DNA from: Smallanthus sonchifolius
Taxonomy: Eukaryota; Streptophyta; Magnoliopsida; Asterales; Asteraceae
Assembly: GCA_023525975.1 (NCBI GenBank)
Contig: CM042032.1
Location: forward strand, 22,016,001 to 22,080,000
DNA length: 64,000 bases
Reading direction: 5' to 3'
The position numbers were made by a program, and so were the translations under genes. Position 1 is the stretch's first letter. Each line of letters opens with the position of its first letter. This document shows, one piece after another, positions 56,373 through 64,000 of this stretch. Under the pieces are notes generated by a model. The model saw nothing but the letters and a program-made list of their open reading frames with translations. It was not told the DNA's origin and ran no database searches.

Positions 56373-58338
56373 TGTAAGGCCCCAAACCCGGGAGGCCTCA
56401 CTCGTTGGATTTACTCATTCACAATCAGTTCTTTAACTTGAATATCAAATAACGCAGCGAAAAAATTCATTTGAACATAACGTCAACATTGTTAAACACG
56501 CGGAAGCGTAAACGTTGTCTAAAACATAAATACATCATAACTAAAACACAACGGGATGCCAGTCATCATGATCAGCCGGGTAACTCTTCTCGCTTGCCAA
56601 GCATCACCGATCCTCTTCCATACCTGTGCTTAACCTGAATGTGCATACTAAAAGTCAGCTACGCTGGTGAGTTCTAGTTTTAACATAAAACTTTTAACTT
56701 CAAATATTTTGCCAAAAACATAACATTTAAACTTCATTAATAAAAACGTACGTAAAGCATGCAAAAACATAACATAACACATAAGTCAACAAACATATCG
56801 AATTTGCGCCTTCTCGTAACCGTCAATTCCAAACTTCAAGTACGATACCTCATAGGATATCCATACCAAACTTCAAGCACGACATCAAAAGGATGACACG
56901 TACCAAACTTCCAGCACTGCACCTCGTAAGGCACAGGTACCAAACTTCAAGCACGACTACCCCGTAAGGTAGACCATACCAACTTCAAGGATCACGATAA
57001 TCCCTTTGGTGACCGTCATCACCCCAGTTGTACAACAGTTGGCCAGCCACAAAGGCCACTAAAAGGTAAGGCCCATAACATACATCCCATACCCATAACC
57101 TCAATTCCATAAGGAATAATGACAGATTCGTTCATTTGTGACTTTCATAAACATTCACTTCTTTACATCAAAACTTCAATTAAAGCATTCATACGTTTAA
57201 AAATCATTCTTTCGTAAACACATCGTAAATCTCATTTCATAAACACATCGTTTATAACATTTCTTTCCAAAACATCGTTCATAAGCATCGTTTTATAAAA
57301 CATCATAAACATTAAACATCGTTTTTATAAAACCGTCACATCATTACGTATGCACACCAACCCAAAAACATTATTAAAATATTTAAAAAGGGCTTCATAG
57401 AACTTACCTTAGCTAATGCTCAATTCACAAGTTATCGCTTCACCACGTTTTTCACTTCTACCATGGACTGGTCAATATAAAAACCATACTTGAAGACTTC
57501 TGATCGTAAAATCCTTAGGTGAAAATAATCATCTATATGTTAGGAATCTACAGTCCAAATTTCATTTCATTTCAACGGTCGGATCTCCGGGAAATACCCG
57601 ATCTATGCAGCTGCGTTTTTAAGAAAAACACAGCTCCGACCTGCTGTAAAAAAGGCTATAAAAATCGAACTAACACAACTCCATTTCTTATTTGAACCAT
57701 TCAAAATGATCATCTTGGTGTTATAAACCCTCTGTTTAAAAATCAAGATGATCCAACGGTTGGATTTTCTAGATCGTTCGATTCTTTAAAACCGCGCACA
57801 TAAAAACTATTCTGGACAGATTCTAAAAACTCATTTTTAGCGACCTTAAGACAAGATTCAGGGAAATCGAAGCTTACCAACGCGTTCAGAACATCGGGAA
57901 ATGGTTTAGGGTGAAGACCCGTAACTCCGATCACCTTGTACCACCGCGTCAAACCACCACCGGTCGCCGGAAGTTCTTCCTCCTCTTTCTCCTTCTCTTT
58001 GGTCTCTCTCTCTAACCTTTCTCACTCTAAATGTGCAGAAATTTGAAGTTATGGGGCTGCTATTTATAGAAATGTTAGAGGCATATGGGTGTGACATGTG
58101 TCCACCACATGTCACTATGTGGAGCATTGCATGGTGACTCATCACCACCTGTCATCTTGCATGGTAGGATTATTGTGAAGGTGCCACGTGTCCCGCCATG
58201 TGTTGCATTTTAAGATGATTCATTGACACATGTTGAATCATGTGGTGACTCATGGTTGCATACAGGTTGGGTTTGTTAATACGTTTAAAGCTCCTAGACC
58301 GTCTCTTAATGCTCCGAATAAAATATCGGGGTGTTACA
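56373..58338 (-). repeat. 3' LTR of Gypsy F
   Basis: The LTR is 1966 bp, starts TGTAAGGCCCCAAACCCGGG and ends CGGGGTGTTACA. It contains four or five tandem units of about 37 bp with TACCAAACTTCAAGCAC at about 56830-56990; the same array starts in the 5' LTR near 63710. The open frame 57743-57952 and neighbours have no support. Confidence 0.9.
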
Positions 58339-58385
58339 AGTCTACCACCCTTACAAAAGGTTTCGTCCCCGAAACCTGTCATAAG
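58339..58385 (-). promoter_or_regulatory. pol-end hairpin and polypurine tract of Gypsy F
   Basis: On the plus strand AGTCTACCACCC is the complement of the polypurine tract. CTTACAAAA, GGTTTCGTCCCCGAAACC and TGTCATAAG form a 16-bp, 3-mismatch hairpin. The pol stop TGA (58379-58381) lies in one arm. Confidence 0.78.
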
Positions 58386-60507
58386 TCAAACAATTGAGGG
58401 TACGACTCCCTCATTTCCGTCTCTGTCTCCCAAGTAGATTCCGATCCCTTTCGGTGCTTCCATTGGACTTTAACCAATCGAATAATCTTATTATGCAAAC
58501 GCCTCTTCTTTTTGTCTAAGATGACCACGGGTTCTTCGATGTAGTTAAGGCTGTTGTCGACCTCGATTTCAGTAAGTGGTACGTGAGCTGATTCATCCGC
58601 CAAACACTTTCGCAAGTGTGATACATGGAAGGTAGGATGAATCCCACTTAACTCATCAGGCAACTCTAACCGATAAGCGACTTCACCAACCCGTGCCATT
58701 ATCCTGAATGGTCCGACAAACCTTGGACTTAACTTTCCTCTCTTCCTAAATCGTATGATTCCCTTGCAGGGTGACAACTTCAACATTACTCTGTCCCCAA
58801 CATCAAACTCAATAGGCCTTCGTCGTTTATCCGCATAGGATTTCTGACGATCTTGTGCGGCCTTCATTCTTGCTTTGATTTGATCAAACCTTTCCGACGT
58901 TTCTCTTACGACTTCAAGACTTCCTAATTCCTTCTGTCCAATCTCACCCCAACAAACCGGGGTCCTGCATCTTCTCCTATACAACATTTTGTAAGGCGAC
59001 ATGCCTATCGTCGTGTGATGACTATTGTTGTAGGAGAATTCGGCTAACGGCAGATGACTGTCCCAACTGCCACCAAAGTCGATAATACAATCCTCCAATG
59101 TTTGAATGGTCCTTTCGGACTGACCATCCGTTTGTGGGTGGTATGACGTGCTAACATTGAGTCTCATGCCCATCGCTTCATGAAATCTTTTCCAGAACCT
59201 CGACGTGAATCGTGTATCCCGGTCAGATACGATCGTCAAAGGCATCCCATGTCGTGCTACTACCTCGTTAATAAATACTTCCGCTAACTTTTCCGACGAG
59301 AACGTCTCGCGAATAGGTAGGAAATGAGCACTCTTCGTTAAACGGTCCACAATTACCCAAATGGTGTCATGACCTTTAGCTGTGCGAGGTAGCTTGGTTA
59401 TGAAGTCCATGGTAATGTGTTCCCATTTCCATTCTGGTATATCCAGTGGTTGAATCTTTCCATACGGTTTCTGGTGTTCTGCCTTTACTTGTGAGCAAGT
59501 CAAGCACTTGCTTACGTACTTTGTCACTTCGTGTTTCATTCCAGGCCACCAGTATTCCTTCTTCAGATCTTGGTACATTTTATTGGTACCGGGATGGATA
59601 GAGTAACGAGACTTATGAGCCTCATCCAAGATTTTGGTTCTAAGCTCACCACCCATAGGTATCCATATCCGCCCAAAACGTGTCCTAACACCGAGGGTGT
59701 TATATTCCAACTTGTCCCGTTGGCCAACCATCATTTCCTTCTTTATGTTTTCTTCCTTAAGTGCTTCATCTTGAGCTCTTTCGATTTCCCTCATCACATC
59801 TGATGTTACCACCAACTGGCAAGCTTTCACTCTAATAGGAGCAGGCACATCCTTTCAGCTTAGAGCGTCAGCCACCACGTTTGCCTTTCCAGGATGGTAT
59901 ATGATTTCATAGTCATAATCTTTCAGGAGTTCTAACCATCATCTCTGCCTCATATTAAGCTCTCTTTGTTCGAAGAAGTACTTCAAACTTTTGTGGTCAG
60001 AGTAAATAGTAAACCTCACCCCGTAAAGGTAGTGTCTCCTGATTTTCAATGCGAATACGACATCAGCAAGTTCCAAATCGTGAGTCGGATAATTGACTTC
60101 GTGAATCTTCAACTGCCGTGACGCATACGCAATCACTCTCCCGCGTTGCATCAACACGCATCCCAATCCCTGACCGAAGCGTCAGAGTATACCACTAAGT
60201 CTTCATTGCCCTCGGGAAGGGCCAAGACTGGAGCATGGGTTAGCCTTTCCTTCAATTCCTTAAACGCCTCATCCTGGGTCGAACCCCATTCGTACTTTAC
60301 CTCTTTCCGAGTCAACTTTGTCAACGGCGAAGCTATTTTCGAGAAATCCTGTATGAATCTCCGATAGTAGCCTACCAATCCCAAGAAACTGCGGATTTTA
60401 GTTGGCGTCTTAGGAATATTCCATTCCCTTACCGTCATTATCTTTGCTGGGTCAACCATGATGCCGTTCAGGTTAATGACGTGACCTAGGAATTGGACTT
60501 CCCTAAG
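58379..60507 (-). pseudogene. Gypsy F RT thumb, RNase H, integrase and chromodomain-like tail
   Basis: The first part (60459 down) has FLGLVGYYRRFIQDFSKI and VYSDAS, then a frameshift near 60175 inside RNase H; the other frame continues MGCVLMQRGRVIAYASRQL. TGA at 59939-59941 and at 59855-59857 both sit where relatives have CGA. The remaining frame to 58379 is 489 codons. It includes the HHCC zinc site (HKSRYSIHPGTNK, CLTCSQVK), integrase Asp (MDFITKLP), Asp (VSDRDTRF) and Glu (QSERTIQTLED), GKLSPRFVGPF, and LVKVQWKHRKGSESTWE. Four residues are missing in frame after TLED, compared with A, B and C. There is no start codon of its own; it is part of the polyprotein. Confidence 0.9.
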
Positions 60508-62418
60508 TCAGAACGCACATTTGGAGAACTTAGCAAACAACTTTTCCTTCTTCAGAGCTTCCAATACTTCCTTCAAGTGACACGCGTGATCACCCTCATT
60601 CTTGGAGTAGATGAGGATATCATTGATGAACACGATTACCGATCGATCCAGCATTGGTCGACAAACTCTATTCATTAAATCCATGAACGCTGCAGGGGCG
60701 TTCGTAAATTCAAAAGACATTACGCGGAACTCGAAATGTCCATAACGCGTGCGAAATGCTGTTTTTGGTATGTCTTCTTCCCTTACCTTCAACTGATGGT
60801 ACCCGGATCGAAGGTCGATTTTTGAGAACCAACTTGCGCCCTGTAATTGATCGAACATGTCGTCGATCCTTGGTAGAGGGTACTTGTTCTTCACGGTACG
60901 TTTGTTCAACTCGCGATAATCAATACACATTCTCATCGAACCATCCTTCTTCTTTACATATAACACCGGGGCACCCCACGGCGAGATGCTCTGTTGGATA
61001 AATCCCTTCTCAAGTAATTCGTCTACTTGTGTTATCAGTTCCTTCATCTCTACTGGTGCTAGTCGATATGGAGCTTTAGCCACGGGCTGGGCATCTGGTA
61101 CTAAGTCGATTCGGAATTCAATCTCTCTGTCGGGTGGTATCCCAGGCAAATCCTCTGGAAACACCTCCGGGTACTCGCGTACCATGGGTACATCGTCTAG
61201 TTCCTTCACTTCCTTACACTGGTCAATCACGTACACCAGATAAGCCTCGCATCCGTGCCTCAAGTAATCTGTTGCCTTAATCATCGAGATGACGTTGGGC
61301 ATCGGGGCGTCACGATCTCCAAAAACCTCAACTTTGCTACCATCCGGAGCCTTGAGTCGGATTATCTTTCGTTTGCATATAATTTGCGCTTCATTGGCAG
61401 TTAGCCAATCCATACCTAACACGACATCGAACCCACCCAAAACCATAACAAACAACCTGACGGGGAATCTTTGGCCTTCTATTTTTATCGTGGAATTGTT
61501 AACTACATCGGTTACTCTCGCAGTCCTACCCTCAGCGGTTTCTACGTTAAAGGCTCTTTCTAGTTTACTGATTGAGTATTTCACCCGCTTACAGAAAGTG
61601 GCAGATATAAAACTCTTACTGGCGCCCGAATCAAATAACACAGAAACAAAAGTGTTGTCAAGGATGAACGTACCTGACGCCACGTCGGGGTCCACCCTGG
61701 CCTGGTCTTGCGTCAGCGCGTACGCATGAGTCTTGGATCGGGGCCTCTCTTCTTTCTTCTCCGGGCCTTTCCCCTTCCCGGCTTCACCCATCCTGGGCTT
61801 GGTGCATTCCCGGCTCATATGACCATTCTCCCCACAATTGTAGCATTTGTAGCCTTGCGGGCATTCACGGGAGTAATGTCCGGTCTTGCTGCATTTAAAG
61901 CACATATTCGATCCTAACCGACATTCACCCGCATGTCTTACCCCACATTTTCCACAGACTGTCATCTCGCCTACCCTGGCCTGTTTGTCTCGAGCCCCAA
62001 ACAACTTCCCACCCGATCGCTTAGCGGGAAAACTCAGCTTCTTCTTAGGTTCTTCAATGGCAACGACATTCAGCGCCAGATCATCAAATACCACGCCGCT
62101 CAATTCTACTACCGAATCATAGGTAGTAGGGGCATTTGCCTTAACATAGGTGCAGACCTGGTCCGGCAGCCCTTGAATGTAGCAGGCAATCTTTCTTTCC
62201 TCAGTCGTGACAAGATGTGGCACCAGATGTGCCAGTTCATTGAACCGTGTGGTGTACTGCCGGTGCGTCATGCTCCCGGCCTTAATCCCCAGAAATTCCC
62301 TTTCTACCTTTTCGATCTCATTCCTTGGACAGAAATTCTTGATCACCAAAGTTTTCAAATCAATCCGCCTCGTCCCCCTTGGCTTGACGTACACCCTCCC
62401 ACCAATGGGATGCTTCAT
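60508..62418 (-). pseudogene. Gypsy F gag C-terminus, protease and reverse transcriptase
   Basis: This is a long open stretch of 636 codons. Gag C-terminal sequence (HLVTTEERKIACYIQGLPD) leads to a CCHC pair (CFKCSKTGHYSREC, CYNCGENGHMSREC). The protease site is LFDSGASKSFISATF. RT has LPGIPPDREIEFRIDL, KKDGSMRMCIDYRELNKRT, WFSKIDLRSGYHQ (first Asp present) and FINDILIYSKNE, where Asn replaces the first Asp of the second catalytic site. It ends at TGA 60508-60510, replacing a Trp codon after KCAF; the same frame reopens downstream. The active-site change alone would abolish polymerase activity. Confidence 0.92.
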
Positions 62419-62923
62419 CTCTCAAGGAGTTAGCAGAAAATTTCACAACTTGATTCACTCGACACTCGCTTAGACGAATGGAAGCTTCCATACGGATTAC
62501 CCAATCAAAAGTAGCCACCGCGTCCTTCTTCCCAGTCAGGACCAGCGGGTCACACTCCTTAAAGGACTTATAATCGCAACCACGGTTAAGCGGTGCGTTG
62601 ATTGTCTCATTGTTCGGGGTACCAACCGCCGTGTTAGACCCACCCGTCTCACTAGCCTTCTTTAACGCTTCTGCCAACAGTCCTGGCAAAGAAACCTTCA
62701 TCAACTCAGTGAACTCGCGTGCCAGAGCTGCTCTCACTTCCGGTTCAAAAGTGAATTGTTGTTCTTTGACATGAGTCGGCTCAGTCCCGTGCATACTAAC
62801 TTCTGGCTCAATGTGAACACTTCCTTCTTCACTGTACTCCTGGCATGCAGGGGTCCTGCCGCGCCCACCGTTACGACCACCGGTACGGCCCCCACCACAC
62901 CTTCCGCTCTTTCGTCCCGCCAT
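62363..62923 (-). pseudogene. Gypsy F gag N-terminus
   Basis: I choose ATG at 62923 (MAGRKSGRCGGGRTGG), matching the gag starts of C and B; an in-frame extension to 62965 has no counterpart. The protein has an Arg/Gly-rich head, an acidic stretch (EYSEEGSVHIEPEVS), and the gag domain ending EASHWWEGVRQAKGDE. A deletion of about 17 bp near 62370 removes the residues before LKTLVIKNF and shifts the frame, ending at TGA. The downstream frame picks up immediately. Confidence 0.9.
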
Positions 62924-63237
62924 TCTATAAGACAAGGAATCTAATGTCATCACGCTAGTTAACAAATAAAATTCAACAAGTATTGCAAGATGTTAATATA
63001 CACTGGCCATCTGCAATTAACCATTACACTACCTTTTGACTTCTATTTGACCACCTTTATGATTCCATCAAAACACATGTCCTAACCTACCATTTTCTAA
63101 GGCATTCCACATATGTAAATATATACTACCTTCATACCTGATGCTGTGGCTCGAGTTACTCGTACTGGCATCCGCTCTTGGTCCCATTCACAGTTTAAGT
63201 TCAGACACTGGGAGTGTCCAAATCTCTCAAACTATTA

Positions 63238-63248
63238 CTCTGATACCA
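63238..63248 (-). promoter_or_regulatory. Primer binding site, tRNA-Met type (Gypsy F)
   Basis: The minus strand reads TGGTATCAGAG, followed by T instead of C, three bases from the LTR start at 63252. Confidence 0.9.
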
Positions 63249-63251
63249 ACT

Positions 63252-64000
63252 TGTAAGGCCCCAAACCCGGGAGGCCTCACTCGTTGGATTTACTCATTCA
63301 CAATCAATTCTTAAACTTGAATATCAAATAACGCAGCGGAAAAATTCATTTGAACATAACGTCAACATTGTTAAACACGCGGAAGCGTAAACGTTGTCTA
63401 AAACATAAATACATCATAACTAAAACACAACGGGATGCCAGTCATCATGATCAGCCGGGTAACTCTTCTCGCTTGCCAAGCATCACCGATCCTCGTCCAT
63501 ACCTGCACTTAACCTGAATGTGCATACTAAAAGTCAGCTACGCTGGTGAGTTCTAGTTTTAACATAAAACTTTTAACTTCAAATATTTTGCCAAAAACAT
63601 AACATTTAAACTTCATTAATAAAAGCGTACGTAAAGCATGCAAAAACATAACATAAAACATAAGTCAACAAACATATCGAATTTGCGCCTTCTCGTAACC
63701 GCCAATTCCAAACTTCAAGTACGATACCTCATAGTATATCCATACCAAACTTCAAGCATGACATCATAAGGATGACACGTACCAAACTACCAGCACTGCA
63801 CCTCGTAAGGCACAAGTACCAAACTTCAAGCACGACTACCCCGTAAGGTAGACCGTTCCAACTTCAAGGATCACGATAATCCCCTTGGTGACCGTCATCA
63901 CCCCAGTTGTACAACAGTTGGCCAGCCACAAAGGCCCCTAAAAGGTAAGGCCCATAACATACATCCCATACCCATAACCTCAATTCCATAAGGAATAATG
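63252..64000 (-). repeat. 5' LTR of Gypsy F, right part off window
   Basis: It starts TGTAAGGCCCCAAACCCGGG and matches the 3' LTR with few differences until the window ends. Confidence 0.9.

Larger units (their letters stand above)
56373..64000 (-). mobile_element. Gypsy element F (chromovirus), least damaged copy, runs off the right edge
   Basis: The 3' LTR is complete. The interior has gag, protease, RT, RNase H, integrase and chromodomain-like tail in order, then the primer site and the first 749 bp of the 5' LTR. It inserted into E's 5' LTR after CATAC, the likely 5-bp target duplication; its partner lies off window. The LTRs look very similar by eye. The coding region has two frameshifts, three stops and an RT active-site change, so it is not autonomous. 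Confidence 0.9.

Noticed and set aside
57743..58148. Small frames in the F 3' LTR that look like leader peptides
   Set aside because: LTR sequence; no domain, no conservation visible beyond the LTR.

Overview
This window is plant nuclear DNA, most likely from a eudicot and probably from the daisy family (Asteraceae). The plant assignment rests on directly visible features: LTR retrotransposons primed by initiator tRNA-Met, Ty3/Gypsy chromoviruses with 1.8-4 kb LTRs, an Athila-type element, a Copia element, Helitrons ending in hairpin plus CTAGT, and intron-bearing gene pieces (ABCG/PDR transporter, KIN-4 kinesin). The family assignment is a recollection of similar Copia gag and Gypsy LTR types and is less secure. 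I found no intact host gene, no tRNA or rRNA gene and no CRISPR. The window is a heterochromatin-like nest of transposable elements, nearly all broken.

Layout. 1-4731 (+): 3' part of an Athila-type element (ORF1-like gene with one stop, long 3' noncoding region, 3' LTR). It sits inside 4732-10495 (-), a Copia element cut at the start of its reverse transcriptase, with its 5' LTR at 9779-10495. The Copia element abuts and interrupts the 3' LTR of Gypsy element A (10496-11868, -). 11869-13996 is an AT-rich block I could not assign. 13997-22467 (-) is Gypsy element B with both LTRs; 22468-30181 (+) is Gypsy element C of the same family, placed head to head with B, its 5' LTR cut at the junction.

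30353-31298 holds two foldback MITE-like elements with G-rich centres. 31308-34953 is a Helitron (H1) carrying exons of a PDR-type ABCG transporter and of a KIN-4 kinesin. 34954-48822 is a second Helitron (H2). It contains a long-terminal-inverted-repeat, MULE-like element (35325-48478), which in turn contains Gypsy element D (36334-48118, -) with nearly 4 kb LTRs. 48823-50365 is AT-rich filler. 50366-56372 (-) is Gypsy element E, lacking gag, protease and most of reverse transcriptase. Its 5' LTR is interrupted by Gypsy element F (56373 to beyond the right edge, -), the least damaged copy.

How the parts relate. A, B, C and F are relatives (chromodomain-bearing, Tekay/Del-like by my reading); D and E form a second LTR type beginning TGTCACACC. 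Each retains a different subset of catalytic residues, and the stop codons often look like C-to-T decay at methylated sites. The most interesting signals are the two-gene capture in H1, the probable gene capture in the MULE-like element, the B/C head-to-head inverted repeat, and a hairpin at the pol stop codon next to the polypurine tract that recurs with changed but still pairing stems in five elements of two LTR families.
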